Assembly: GCA_945915065.1 (NCBI GenBank)
Contig: CAMEER010000002.1
Span: 1-64,000, forward strand
From: an uncultured Clostridia bacterium
Lineage (GTDB): Bacteria > Bacillota > Clostridia > Oscillospirales > Oscillospiraceae
Direction: 5' to 3'
DNA: 64,000 nt
Shown: positions 44,333 to 53,577 of the stretch, in pieces
Layout: every line of letters begins with the position of its first letter
How positions within the stretch are numbered: the first letter of the stretch is position 1
Translations under genes and position numbers: made by a program
Notes under the pieces: generated by a model
Databases searched by the model: none
The model's input: only the letters and a program-made list of their open reading frames with translations
Told to the model about the DNA's origin: nothing

Positions 44333-45475
44333 TCAGATCACGTTGTGCAGATAGCCCACCAGCGCGGTGGAGCGGATGGCGGAGAGATTATTGACGAACA
44401 GCACTTCCTGCACGTTGTTCTGTACGGCAAAGTCGCTGATGCTGCCCTTCCAGTACCGGTAGTCAAGGACGTAAATCGTCTGATAGTGATCCGTCAGGAA
44501 GGGAACAAAGGCGTTGCCGAAGGACTCCTTCACGACAATGCAGCGGGAGCCGTCGGTCACATCGGGGTTGTTGATGATGGAGTAGGCGTTGTCGCCGGTG
44601 ATGAACGCGCCGTATTTCAGGCTGGCCGGGGCGCTGGACTCATCGTAGATGATCTTGCCGCGGGTCAGCTGGGCGTTCTCACTGTCGCCGTAATCCAGCG
44701 TGGCCTCCGTGCTCAGGGGGTGATAGGCCACCACCGTGTCGGGATTGGCGCCCATGTCGGCATTGTTGTTGGAATCACGGTAGAAAGTGCCCAGGAAGCC
44801 GTCGTACTCGTCGACGGTGTAACCCTCCAGCGGATTGGCGGCGATGCCCTTTGCCTTGCAGAACTGCTCGTAGGCGTAATAGGCGCCGGTCGCCGTCCAG
44901 TGATGGTCCGTGCGGAAATAGAGATACTCGGCGCGGTGGGCCAGCAGCGCGTCATACAACGCCACGGACTTCACATTGCCGTTCATATAGCCGATGATCT
45001 TCTGCTCGGCCTCCTTCTGGTCGCCGAACACATCCTTGCCGTACAGCTCGTCCGGCAGACAGACGCCGGAGCTGAGGGGGATGGGCAGCATATACACGTT
45101 GGCCTTGCCCGCCAGCTTGTCCGCCACAGCGTTCACGTTGTCGGCGTACTTCTTCGCGGTACTGTCCACATAGCTGTACATCTCATAGCCGGTGTCGCCC
45201 ACCCGGTATACGGCATCGTACTGCTGCTGATCGCCCTTGAGCTCGATCCGCTGATATGTGGGAGTGGGGTCCGCAGACGGGTCGGGATCGTCTGTGCTGT
45301 TGTCGCCGTTGTTGGTGCTGTCGGATGTAGGGGGAGTATCGGTATCGTCAGCCGGAGGCGTTTTGTCCTTCACCAGATTGATGACGATCAGCACCACGGC
45401 GGCGATGGCCACCACCAGCGCGATCAGCAGCATCAAAGGCGAAACGCCACGGCGGCGGCCTCTGTAACGACTCAT
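44333..45475 (-). CDS. DHHW-family protein, second copy
   Basis: A 380-residue protein with an N-terminal membrane helix (residues 12-35), a Thr/Asp/Pro-rich linker and a DHHW domain (YFRTDHHWTATGAYYAYEQF). VVKESFGNAFVPFL is the equivalent of the second motif. It shares its role with the copy at 41661 and may act on a different site or glycan. It overlaps the DUF4358-type lipoprotein gene by 4 bases. Confidence 0.85.
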   Translation of the reverse strand: MSRYRGRRRGVSPLMLLIALVVAIAAVVLIVINLVKDKTPPADDTDTPPTSDSTNNGDNSTDDPDPSADPTPTYQRIELKGDQQQYDAVYRVGDTGYEMYSYVDSTAKKYADNVNAVADKLAGKANVYMLPIPLSSGVCLPDELYGKDVFGDQKEAEQKIIGYMNGNVKSVALYDALLAHRAEYLYFRTDHHWTATGAYYAYEQFCKAKGIAANPLEGYTVDEYDGFLGTFYRDSNNNADMGANPDTVVAYHPLSTEATLDYGDSENAQLTRGKIIYDESSAPASLKYGAFITGDNAYSIINNPDVTDGSRCIVVKESFGNAFVPFLTDHYQTIYVLDYRYWKGSISDFAVQNNVQEVLFVNNLSAIRSTALVGYLHNVI

Positions 45476-45930
45476 TTCAGGTAGCCCTCCACAATGGCGG
45501 TGGCGGCGGCGGTGTCATCGCTGACACACAGCACCACCACAGCGCCGGACTGACGCAGCAGCGCGCCGTCAAGGCGGGCTTCCTCGCCGGGCTGATAGAG
45601 ATTGGCCTCCCGCTTCAGGTCATCCAGATAGGTCTGGGTGTTGGCATACAGCGTTTTGGCGTCGTCGGCGCTGGCGCACTGGGCCACCACGACCATGTCA
45701 TAGGCGCTGCCGTCGGCGATATAGCCGGCGATAGTGGTTCCCTCCGGCGGATCCAGCTTATACTCCAGATCCTCCACGGCGGAGGCGATCATACCGGTGC
45801 TGTAAGGCACGTTGTCCTTCAGGTCATCGGCCAGCTTCTGCACATCTACGGTCTTGCCGCTGTCGCCGCCGCAGGCCGCCAGCGCCAGCATCATCACAGC
45901 CGCCAGCAGGGCGGCGAAAATCTTTTTCAT
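45472..45930 (-). CDS. DUF4358-type lipoprotein
   Basis: A 152-residue lipoprotein: MKKIFAALLAAVMMLALAAC, lipid on C20. The mature domain resembles DUF4358, which is often found with MBOAT/DHHW genes in Clostridia. The start at 45930 follows GGAAGGG. It leads the acetylation operon, behind the promoter at 46015-46043. Confidence 0.8.
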   Translation of the reverse strand: MKKIFAALLAAVMMLALAACGGDSGKTVDVQKLADDLKDNVPYSTGMIASAVEDLEYKLDPPEGTTIAGYIADGSAYDMVVVAQCASADDAKTLYANTQTYLDDLKREANLYQPGEEARLDGALLRQSGAVVVLCVSDDTAAATAIVEGYLK

Positions 45931-46014
45931 CCAGAATCCCTTCCTTTTGCATGCACCCCTCAGGCGGGGTGCGGTTTTTCTTTTGTCCCGGCGCATACTG
46001 CACCAGTGAACAAC

Positions 46015-46043
46015 ATCATACCACAAGTATAGACGGATTTGAA
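46015..46043 (-). promoter_or_regulatory. Promoter of the acetylation operon
   Basis: TTCAAA (46038-46043) and TATGAT (46015-46020) with a 17-base spacer, reading left. Confidence 0.55.
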
Positions 46044-46127
46044 GAGCAATTTGTTGCAAGGGCAAAATTTTTTACATTCTGTTCACAGGGATAGTATGTG
46101 CCGGAAGGGCGGCGCTCTATACAAAAA

Positions 46128-46150
46128 CCGCCGCGGGAAAACCGCGGCGG
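46128..46150 (-). terminator. Terminator of the fibre/sortase operon
   Basis: CCGCCGCGG and CCGCGGCGG form a perfect 9-base stem with loop TTTTC, then TTTTTG reading left, just after the sortase stop. Confidence 0.9.
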
Positions 46151-46158
46151 TCACCGGA

Positions 46159-46746
46159 TCATTCGATTGTTTCGGCCCACCGGCAGAATACGGCCACGCG
46201 GGCCTTGCCTCCGGGCGTACAGGTATACAGCACCAGAGGATACTCGCTGCTGAACACGGAAGAAACATCCTCCGCGTCCTCCGGCTCCAGCCGGCGAATC
46301 TCTTCAACGGCATAACGGTATACCGTTCCCTCCATATCCGTGAAGATGACGGAAGCGCCGGGCGGCAGGCGGTCCAGATAGCCGAAATGGCTCTTGTAGT
46401 TGTGGGCGGCAATCACCAGGTCACCGTCTGGAGCGGCGCCGGACTGACGGCAGGGCGCCGCTTTCAGCCGGTCGTAGCTCCACTGGTCGATGACCGGCAG
46501 CTCCAGCGACAGATCGGGGATGGCGATCACACCGGCGTAGTCATAGGTGATCTCCTCAACAGGCTCCTCCTGTGGCTCCTCCAGGTCGGCGTTGGCAGAT
46601 ATAGCGGAACGCGCGTCCTCCAGCAGGCTCTCGGCTTCCTGCCCGGCACGGCGATCCTCACCGCGGTTATAGAGGAAAAGGAGCAGTGCTGCAAGTATCA
46701 GCACTGCTCCCAGGGAGATCAGGATAACGCCTGATTTTTTAGGCAT
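46159..46746 (-). CDS. Sortase of the fibre operon
   Basis: A 195-residue sortase. An N-terminal helix spans residues 6-27. The catalytic set is H115 (AAHNYKSH), C176 (LYTCTP) and R183 (GGKARVAVFC). It overlaps the LIQTG-tailed protein by 8 bases, so that protein is its likely substrate. The C-terminus has no second membrane helix, which fits class D- or E-like housekeeping sortases rather than pilus sortases. Confidence 0.88.
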   Translation of the reverse strand: MPKKSGVILISLGAVLILAALLLFLYNRGEDRRAGQEAESLLEDARSAISANADLEEPQEEPVEEITYDYAGVIAIPDLSLELPVIDQWSYDRLKAAPCRQSGAAPDGDLVIAAHNYKSHFGYLDRLPPGASVIFTDMEGTVYRYAVEEIRRLEPEDAEDVSSVFSSEYPLVLYTCTPGGKARVAVFCRWAETIE

Positions 46747-47461
46747 TGCCGTGTCTCTTTTTCCGGAGGATGACCCAGCCGAGAGCGATCAGAACCCCAC
46801 CGGCCGCCGCCAGTACGGCGATGGGCCAGTTCAGCTGACCGGTCTGGATCAGCGTGCCGGGGGTGACGGTGGGTTTGCCGCCGCCGGAGGTGTACTCCTC
46901 GGCGGTGAACTTCCAGTCCACCTCGCCCAGACGGTTGGCGAAGTCGTTGTCCAGTTCCAGAGGAACGGTCAATTCCACCGTCAGCGTGGCGGTTTCGCCC
47001 TTGCGGAAGGTTCCCAGCAGCTTGGGCTCTGCCAGACCGTCCAGCTCATCGGGAGAGGCCTCGTAAATCAACTCTGTGCCGTTCCAGACCTTCATGGAGA
47101 GCCGGGAGAGGAACTCCGTCATGGTGGCGACGGTCTCGACGGTTTCGGCCACAGGGGGATTCTTCTTCTCGCCGTGAGCCAACGCCTGTATGTACAGCTT
47201 CACATAGCGGCTGCGGGAGGTGGCGGTCTCGTTTTTGAATGTGATGGTCTCGGTCAGCGTGTCGCCAGGCATCACACCCTTGAACTTGCCGAACAGGTCG
47301 GTGGTGGTAAATTCTTTGGTCTTGGGGGCGATGAACAGCTTATTCCTGCCCTTGTAGACGATGTCCGCGGTGGGATCGGCGGCAAAGGCGGAGACGGACA
47401 GGCTCAGCGCCGTCACCAGCGCCAGCAGGAGGGAAAGCATCGTTTTACATGTCTTTTTCAT
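46739..47461 (-). CDS. Sortase-anchored surface protein with LIQTG motif
   Basis: A 240-residue protein. A signal peptide (MKKTCKTMLSLLLALVTALS) is cut near SAFA. The middle is a beta-sandwich domain (GDTLTETITFKNETATSRSR), similar to domains in TasA-operon proteins. The C-terminus has LIQTGQ, a variant of LPXTG, then a helix (WPIAVLAAAGGVLIALGWVI) and RKKRHGNA. It would be wall-linked by the adjacent sortase and could be the base of a fibre. Confidence 0.85.
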   Translation of the reverse strand: MKKTCKTMLSLLLALVTALSLSVSAFAADPTADIVYKGRNKLFIAPKTKEFTTTDLFGKFKGVMPGDTLTETITFKNETATSRSRYVKLYIQALAHGEKKNPPVAETVETVATMTEFLSRLSMKVWNGTELIYEASPDELDGLAEPKLLGTFRKGETATLTVELTVPLELDNDFANRLGEVDWKFTAEEYTSGGGKPTVTPGTLIQTGQLNWPIAVLAAAGGVLIALGWVILRKKRHGNA

Positions 47462-47475
47462 CGTTCCACCCTCCT

Positions 47476-48039
47476 TCAGTTACCGGACTGACTGGCAAGC
47501 GCACTGGGAACAACGCCCCAAGCATCTTTCACAGCCTCTTCAGGCACGCTCTGGATGGCCTCGGCGATGATCTCGATGACCTGCTTGCCGCCGTCGGCGT
47601 CTGTATAGGGGCTGCTTAGCGTAATCGTGTCAATTAAATTAGTTTCCGGCGTTTGACCGGGGGCCACAGGCCTGGTGTAGTAGTAATAGCCGTCATGCTC
47701 TACCCAGTTTGCACCGGGAGCAAATGGCGGGATCGTGGCCGTGCCGCCGATGTGCTGGCCTTGCTCGTTGACCCGGTAGGTCACCAGCTTGACACGGATG
47801 TAGGCGTCGATATCGCCGGTGTTGGTCACATTCACGCTGCGTTTGATGGTGCCGTCGAAGTCTTCCGTTACTGCACAGGAAACATGGGCGGGATCGAAGG
47901 TGTTGATGACGCCGTCCGTCTGAGCGGCGAGCCACGCCAGTGTGCCGCCGGCCACCGCCAGCAGCAGCACCAGCACGGAGGCCACCAGCACGAGGGAACG
48001 TTTCGCGCCGCTCCGGGCGTCTTTCTTTCCAAATTTCAT
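47476..48039 (-). CDS. TasA/camelysin-like secreted protein (SipW substrate)
   Basis: A 187-residue protein with the SipW-type signal: VLVLLLAVAGGTLAWLAAQ, then TDGVINTF. The mature domain starts HVSCAVTEDFDGTIKRSVNV, a beta-sandwich with an NTGDIDAYIRVKL motif shared by camelysin and TasA relatives. It has a basic N-terminus (KFGKKDARSGAKR) before the helix. Part of a SipW operon, so it is probably an exported fibre subunit. Confidence 0.8.
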   Translation of the reverse strand: MKFGKKDARSGAKRSLVLVASVLVLLLAVAGGTLAWLAAQTDGVINTFDPAHVSCAVTEDFDGTIKRSVNVTNTGDIDAYIRVKLVTYRVNEQGQHIGGTATIPPFAPGANWVEHDGYYYYTRPVAPGQTPETNLIDTITLSSPYTDADGGKQVIEIIAEAIQSVPEEAVKDAWGVVPSALASQSGN

Positions 48040-48057
48040 GTTTCATGGCCTCCTTTC

Positions 48058-51000
48058 TCAATGCTGAACGCCATAAACGTTCTCGACCACCGTGCTGAAG
48101 CCGTTGAGCCAGTAGGGCTTGCTCAGTCTGTTCGAGCAGGCGATCGTACCGGAAGCATTGGCCTTGCTCAGTGTCACCGCACTACCGTAACCCGGGGTAA
48201 ACCTCCAGCTCCAGCCGGTATCTTCCCGAATGGTGTAGACGCCGATGGGCAGTTCGCAGATGGTCACGCTGCTGTTGCCCACGATGGTAACTTCCGTATA
48301 TTTCACGCCATCTTTCAGCACATGGAATACATACGGCTCATTTACATTGCCGCCCGTCTTCTCAATGGTCAGCGTGCAGGTGCTGACATGGAGCCAGAAC
48401 TTTCCATTTTCCGGAGCACCGCACTGCTTGCCGTCACAGTTCGTGTGCTTAAAGGTAGTCTTGCCGGTTACATCGGCGGTGCCGATCTTCACGGTCACGT
48501 CAACCGCCATATCCTGCTTGGTGTTGATTTTGCCGTCTGCAATCTTGGTGCTGTCCGGCGTGCAGTCAAGGGCCAGCGTGGGTTTCGCATTCAGCATTTG
48601 GACACCTTCGTCATCGTGCTTTTTGGTGCCGTCGGAGTTGACCCAGGTTTCTTCCGCAAGGTTTCCAGCAAAATCGGCCGGTGCATCGCCGCCGTACCAG
48701 ACTTCGCTGTCCCGGAAGGTCAATTGCGGCCTGAACACATAGATGGTTCCCTCGCCGGTATCCGTTGCCTTCTGATCGCCGGAACTGCCCTGCGTTTTTG
48801 GGGCAACCGTCACCGTGACGGTATAGGTAATATCCTCCTGAATGTTTTCAAATGAGCCGCCGTTCCCTGTCGCGGCAGCGGAGATGGAAATGGTGACGTA
48901 CTCCACCTGCCATGGCTCAAGGCCGTAGGGATGATCGGGGTCATTTGCTTTGCTGAAGTCAATGTCGTAACCGCCGATCTTGACGGTCGCGCCCATTTTG
49001 ACCGCATCCTCGGGAACTGTCTGCGAATAGTAAGCGCCAAGGTATACGTTGGCGTCGGGGACGGTCACCGCAGGCTCAGCCAGCGGAACATCTACCACAG
49101 GCCGCTGGAAGGTCAGGACGGGCTCGGTGGCAGTGCTGTTTTCATAAACACCGGCGCTTGTGTTGGTGGCTACGCCGTTGCCGCCGAAGAAGCCGGGACG
49201 CGGCGTGACTTTGAAACGGATCACCAGCTTATTGCCGCAGTAGGATACACTCCCGTTTTCGGTGACTGTGCCCACATAGTTTTCGGCGAAGTCAAAGCCG
49301 GTGACGCTGATCTGGTTATCAGTAGTAACGGCACTGGAGGTATCTGTGCTGCCGATGGCAGCCGTTGCGCCCATGGCATCGGCGTTTTTCGTCCATTCAT
49401 TCTCCGGGCCGTTGTATTTCCAAGTCTCCAGCGTAATATCGCTTGCCGTTGCGCCTTCGGGCAGGGTAAAAGCCGGGGCAACGATGTCCTTGATGACCGT
49501 CTCTTCGCTCAGCGTGGTGCCGGAACCGCCGGTCTCGATCTGGTCGCTGATCTGCTGGAAGATGCTGTTCAGAGAATCCGCGTCGGCAGCAGAGAGGTAA
49601 TAGCTATCACCACCGGCAGGATAGGTTGCAGTGCCATGTTTAGACGAATCGCTGTAGGATTGGGCGTTTTTATAGTTGGAGGAAAGCAGGTGCATAAATT
49701 TGTTGGGATCTGACACACCGTTTAAACTTACGTCAGGTGTACCATCAGCGCCGGAGAAAATGCCAACCGTATATACCGTTGCACCATAGCCATCATTTGC
49801 AGTAGATTGTTTTGCGATATATCCTTGAGATACAGCATTGTTCGCAACAGTGCTATTAACTGTCGTACCTGTACCGGGATAGCCATCCGTAAACACAATA
49901 ATCACCCGGTTTCTGTTCTGTCCATTTGTAATCGGATTATTCTCAAAGATACCGTTTGCCATCTCCATGCCTAAATTGGTGAAAGTACCACCGTAGGCAT
50001 CGAGAGCACCAATAGAGCTCGTAATATTATTTTTTCCGGCCGCTGTATCCATGCTCTGCAGCGCGTTACCATACTGGCTTTGTGCTGAGGTGCCATATGT
50101 GTATTGCGTAGCGCCCACAAATACTTCTGTATTCTCATATTTATTTTGATTGTATTCGCCTCGGTTCCCGCTGGAAGCGAATCCCACGACAGCAATGCGG
50201 TGGTTGATATTATCCTCGGTGGTAGCGATTTCTCCGTCCTTACCGGCAGCCTTTTCCGCAACAGCATTGGTAAAGCTGGTAACGGCGTTTTTCAGGGCTT
50301 GCAGGCGAGAGGAACAGGCTTCCCTCTTGTACTCGTAAAACTGAGTTCCCTCCTGGTTGTCGCTCGTTTTGGGTGTAATCTTATTCGCCGCAGTATGATT
50401 CGATGACCATTCGCTTGTATACCAACCGGCGCCGCCTTCGCATCCCCAGAAATAGCCGTGTGTGCCGCTACAATACTGAACGTCGGTATACTTATTACCG
50501 TTTTTTATATAATACGTATTATTCGTGTCGACCGAAGTTGTCGCAACATACGTATCATGATAATCATTATAGCCATCCATCTCTTTGCCGCAGACGATAC
50601 AGTAGTCCATCGAGCCGGACTGATCGAGGACGAGGATGATATCCGTGGGAATATCCGTTTTTTGCTCCGTGATGACCTTTTCGCCGGTGGCGTAGGCCTC
50701 CAGCGTGATGGTGTAGCTGCCGTCGCCGTTGGCTGTGGCGGTCTTATTGATGACCATGCCGTTGTCCGTGGCCGTATCATTGGCACGGGGAGTAGCGGAG
50801 AACGTCTTGGCCATGGCTCTGCGCTGAGGGACACCTGTCACAGGCGCAAGGAACGGCGCAACGTTGGTGAAATTGACTGTGGGGGCGATAATCTCGCTCT
50901 CCACCGGCGCGTCGGACTGCTCAGCCGCGGGAATCGTCGTCTCATCCTCGGCCTTGGGCTCCTCAATCTTGGGTTCCTCAATCTTGGGCTCCTCAATCTT

Positions 51001-51204
51001 GGGCTCCTCAATCTTGGGCTCCTCAATCTTGGGTTCCTCAATCTTGGGCTCCTCGACCGTGGAATCCTCCGCCTTGGGTTCCGCGGGGGTTTCCACAGTC
51101 GTGCCGTTGGCGTCGTCATCCGCCGCGACACTGGCGATCAGGCTGGGGGAAAGCGTGAGAAGCATCACGCAGCACAGCAGCAGGGCAATAAACCGTTTTT
51201 TCAT
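48058..51204 (-). CDS. Large VWA-domain surface adhesin
   Basis: A 1048-residue protein. A signal peptide (MKKRFIALLLCCVMLLTLS) is followed by an EEPKI repeat tract and a von Willebrand A domain with MIDAS motif DQSGSMD. Right after the MIDAS comes an unusual Cys-rich insertion (CIVCG ... CSGTHGYFWGCEGG). The domain continues with RVIIVFTDGYPGTG and ends near residue 530. Beta-sandwich repeats fill the rest, ending in a Cna-B-like region (EPYVFHVLKDGVKYTEVTIV). No LPXTG motif or final membrane helix is present, so attachment must be by other means. Confidence 0.85.
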   Translation of the reverse strand: MKKRFIALLLCCVMLLTLSPSLIASVAADDDANGTTVETPAEPKAEDSTVEEPKIEEPKIEEPKIEEPKIEEPKIEEPKIEEPKAEDETTIPAAEQSDAPVESEIIAPTVNFTNVAPFLAPVTGVPQRRAMAKTFSATPRANDTATDNGMVINKTATANGDGSYTITLEAYATGEKVITEQKTDIPTDIILVLDQSGSMDYCIVCGKEMDGYNDYHDTYVATTSVDTNNTYYIKNGNKYTDVQYCSGTHGYFWGCEGGAGWYTSEWSSNHTAANKITPKTSDNQEGTQFYEYKREACSSRLQALKNAVTSFTNAVAEKAAGKDGEIATTEDNINHRIAVVGFASSGNRGEYNQNKYENTEVFVGATQYTYGTSAQSQYGNALQSMDTAAGKNNITSSIGALDAYGGTFTNLGMEMANGIFENNPITNGQNRNRVIIVFTDGYPGTGTTVNSTVANNAVSQGYIAKQSTANDGYGATVYTVGIFSGADGTPDVSLNGVSDPNKFMHLLSSNYKNAQSYSDSSKHGTATYPAGGDSYYLSAADADSLNSIFQQISDQIETGGSGTTLSEETVIKDIVAPAFTLPEGATASDITLETWKYNGPENEWTKNADAMGATAAIGSTDTSSAVTTDNQISVTGFDFAENYVGTVTENGSVSYCGNKLVIRFKVTPRPGFFGGNGVATNTSAGVYENSTATEPVLTFQRPVVDVPLAEPAVTVPDANVYLGAYYSQTVPEDAVKMGATVKIGGYDIDFSKANDPDHPYGLEPWQVEYVTISISAAATGNGGSFENIQEDITYTVTVTVAPKTQGSSGDQKATDTGEGTIYVFRPQLTFRDSEVWYGGDAPADFAGNLAEETWVNSDGTKKHDDEGVQMLNAKPTLALDCTPDSTKIADGKINTKQDMAVDVTVKIGTADVTGKTTFKHTNCDGKQCGAPENGKFWLHVSTCTLTIEKTGGNVNEPYVFHVLKDGVKYTEVTIVGNSSVTICELPIGVYTIREDTGWSWRFTPGYGSAVTLSKANASGTIACSNRLSKPYWLNGFSTVVENVYGVQH
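50956..51055 (-). repeat. 15-base tandem repeat coding for EEPKI
   Basis: Six 15-base units (coding EEPKI) run in tandem, with a partial seventh ending EEPKA. Units differ only in single silent positions, so copy number could change by slippage without breaking frame. The product is a rigid charged stalk between the signal peptide and VWA domain. Confidence 0.93.
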
Positions 51205-51222
51205 GTGCTATTCCTCCTTTTC

Positions 51223-51825
51223 TCAGCCTGTGATGCCGGACGCCACGCCGGTTCTCGACGTGGGCCAGCCTGTGGCCGCAGTAACGGTCTTGCCATTGTT
51301 GGCCGCCTGAACGGCCTGTGCGTATACCGTCACCTTGGCGGTGGCGTTCTGGTACTCGTTGCCCATGGTTTTGTTGAAGGTCACGCTGGTGAGGGCAAAG
51401 ACCGGCGTGTTGCCGGTCAGAGGCGTCTCAAAATAGTACCAGCCGTCATTGCCCTTAATCCAGCCCTCGGGCATGGTCAGCTCCACCAGATCGAGGTTGG
51501 GTGTCTTGCCCTGGGCGTGCTCGTTGCCGTCGGCAAAGGTGATCTTCTTTTCAAACTTCACCCGTACCCACGCGTCGGCGGAACCCTCGGCCAGCGCGAT
51601 GCGGGCGTATTTGTCCACCGTCATGCCGGGCATGATGCCGGTCTTGTTGGTGTCGTAGTCCGTGGTACACGCTTTGTCGGCGTATTCGTGCAGTTCGATA
51701 TCCACGCCGCCTGTGGTGATGACATTATGGGCGACGGCTTTGGTATTGAAAAACGCCAGCGTGCCCACGGCGGCAATGGCAACGCAAATCACCAGCACCG
51801 ACAGCAATAAAAGCTTTCGCTTCAT
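51223..51825 (-). CDS. TasA/camelysin-like protein
   Basis: A 200-residue protein with SipW-type signal (LLSVLVICVAIAAVGTLAFF, then NTKAVAHNVITTGGVDIEL). The mature part has the family GMTVDKYARIALAEGSADAW and VRVKFEKKITF segments. It lies 18 bases before the VWA gene. Confidence 0.82.
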   Translation of the reverse strand: MKRKLLLLSVLVICVAIAAVGTLAFFNTKAVAHNVITTGGVDIELHEYADKACTTDYDTNKTGIMPGMTVDKYARIALAEGSADAWVRVKFEKKITFADGNEHAQGKTPNLDLVELTMPEGWIKGNDGWYYFETPLTGNTPVFALTSVTFNKTMGNEYQNATAKVTVYAQAVQAANNGKTVTAATGWPTSRTGVASGITG

Positions 51826-51928
51826 GTTTCTGCTCCTCTCCTGTTGTTCTTCTTTGTCCCGCCGGGACGGGCCTTATGGCCGATACAGGCCACAGGAGAG
51901 CATCCGAACAGACCGGGTGCTCTCGTGC

Positions 51929-51957
51929 GGCCTGCACCCCCGAAGGGGTGCAAGGCC
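51929..51957 (-). other. Intercistronic hairpin with UUCG tetraloop
   Basis: Reading left, GGCCTTGCACCCC and GGGGTGCAGGCC enclose TTCG, giving a very stable C(UUCG)G hairpin without a T-run. It lies between two TasA-like genes and may raise the level of the upstream subunit. Confidence 0.6.
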
Positions 51958-51972
51958 GGATATGTGGGGGAA

Positions 51973-52761
51973 TTACTGCCAGTTGGTAGCAGTGCCGCCG
52001 AAGGGGTTGAACTGCGCGCCGAAAGCAGCGGTGATGGCATCATCAACGGTGTCGAAGCCGTCAGCCTGAACGGCAACAGCCATAACGGGGCAACTGACAG
52101 TGCCATTCAGGATGCTCAGATCGGCATTGGGGAAGCGGGTGTCAATGTAGTCGCCCTGGGCATCCATGTCAACATGGCTGTCCAGATACACGCCGGAAAC
52201 AAACTGCTCGCTGGTATCACCGGCAGCCAGAGTCTGATAGTAGTCGGCGTAGTAGACGTTATAAGCAACGCCGCCAATGGTGGTCTCGAAGTAGTTCCAC
52301 TTGCCATTGTGCTTCCAGTTCCACTGCACGCCCTCGGTGCTGACACCATTCTCATTGCCGAAGTTGAAGTGCAGGATGTTTGCACCGGCGTTGAAGGTCT
52401 CATAGCCATCGTCCAGATCGGAGGGGATGGCAAAATAGGCGCGGACATAGGCATCGGACTTGCCGGTGTTCTTGATGGTGACGATCTTGTCGATGTAGTT
52501 CTCGGCAACGGGCTGACCGAAGGCATCTTTATCGCCCTGGGCAGAGCCGACAATAGGCATCAGCACCTGCTCCTGCTCAAAATCTTCCAGTTCGGTACCG
52601 TCCTCGTTGACCTGCTGCTCGATCAGCTCGATCTTTACACCACCGGCGGTAAAAGTATTGGTGGCCTCGTCGGTATCGGTGAAGTACGCCAAGGTGGCGC
52701 CGCCGACGGCCACGACAGCCAGCGCCACGCACAGGCACAGCGCTACGATTTTCTTCTTCAT
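51973..52761 (-). CDS. TasA-like major fibre protein candidate
   Basis: A 262-residue protein with SipW-type signal (ALCLCVALAVVAVGGATLAY, then FTDTDEATNTFTAGGVKIEL). It is the longest of the TasA/camelysin-like set, close to TasA size. It has the NTGKSDAYVRAYFA segment and many aromatic residues in NYFETTIGGVAYNVYYADYY. The ATG at 52761 was chosen because the upstream TTG overlaps the ribosome binding site. Confidence 0.85.
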   Translation of the reverse strand: MKKKIVALCLCVALAVVAVGGATLAYFTDTDEATNTFTAGGVKIELIEQQVNEDGTELEDFEQEQVLMPIVGSAQGDKDAFGQPVAENYIDKIVTIKNTGKSDAYVRAYFAIPSDLDDGYETFNAGANILHFNFGNENGVSTEGVQWNWKHNGKWNYFETTIGGVAYNVYYADYYQTLAAGDTSEQFVSGVYLDSHVDMDAQGDYIDTRFPNADLSILNGTVSCPVMAVAVQADGFDTVDDAITAAFGAQFNPFGGTATNWQ

Positions 52762-52825
52762 GTTCAATTCCTCTTTCCTGATAAAGATGTATTTATGTTA
52801 CTGGGTGTCCAGTTACATACGGAAA

Positions 52826-53461
52826 TCAGTTGAAAGCCTCCCAGGCAGCATCCGCAGTGGCAAAGCCGTCCGCCTGAATGGCGTAAGCGTTGACGGTGAT
52901 GGTCATGCCTTCGATAGTGGCCAACTGCGTGTTGGTGATGGTGCTGGGGACGGTGATGCTGTCAAACAGAGCGTCCAGCGCCACATCAGCGGTGGGAGCC
53001 GCAACGGTCTCCTTGTACCAGAACTCATAGGTGCGGGTATTGGCGGTGGTATCCTCGGTGTTGCCCTTGGCAATCCAGTTGGCGGCGTTATAGCCGGTGA
53101 AAATGCTGGTCAGGTCAGCGCCGTTGGGTTTAAAGATGTCGTCCAGTTCAGCGGCCTTGGAGAAGGTGACTGTCATCTTGATGTAGGAGCTTTCGCTGCC
53201 CTTCAGAACGGTGACCATGGGATCCTTGTTATAGGTATGGCCGGGGATCAGCTTGTAGCTGTTTGCCTTGACACGGTCTGCGTTCGGGACGAGCGTGCCA
53301 TCAGCATTGACCTGGGCTTCGTCCAGCTTGATCTGCACGTTACCAACGGTAAACGTATTGGTAACCGTGTCGTGAGAGGTCAGGTATGCCAACGTGGTAC
53401 CGGCGATGGTCAGGACGGCCAGCGCCACACACAGACATGCCACCAAAAATTTTTTCTTCAT
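52826..53461 (-). CDS. TasA/camelysin-like protein
   Basis: A 211-residue protein with SipW-type signal (LVACLCVALAVLTIAGTTLA, YLTSHDTVTNTFTVGNVQIK). It is the first subunit gene after sipW. The C-terminus INAYAIQADGF-like segment (VNAYAIQADGFATADAAWEA) resembles the end of the 51973 protein, so the two are probably paralogues. Confidence 0.85.
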   Translation of the reverse strand: MKKKFLVACLCVALAVLTIAGTTLAYLTSHDTVTNTFTVGNVQIKLDEAQVNADGTLVPNADRVKANSYKLIPGHTYNKDPMVTVLKGSESSYIKMTVTFSKAAELDDIFKPNGADLTSIFTGYNAANWIAKGNTEDTTANTRTYEFWYKETVAAPTADVALDALFDSITVPSTITNTQLATIEGMTITVNAYAIQADGFATADAAWEAFN

Positions 53462-53577
53462 GCTTCCTTTGTCCTTTCATTTCATGTTTTTATGTCGTCG
53501 GCGGATGCCGAAGCCATACAAAATCAGGGAAACGGAACGTCACATCCAACCGGTTCCTCAGCAGAAACGGAGATGGC

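Noticed and set aside
50956..51055. CRISPR array
   Set aside because: The 15-base repeats are contiguous, without spacers, and code for a peptide repeat inside the VWA protein. No other array-like repeat pattern was found in the window.
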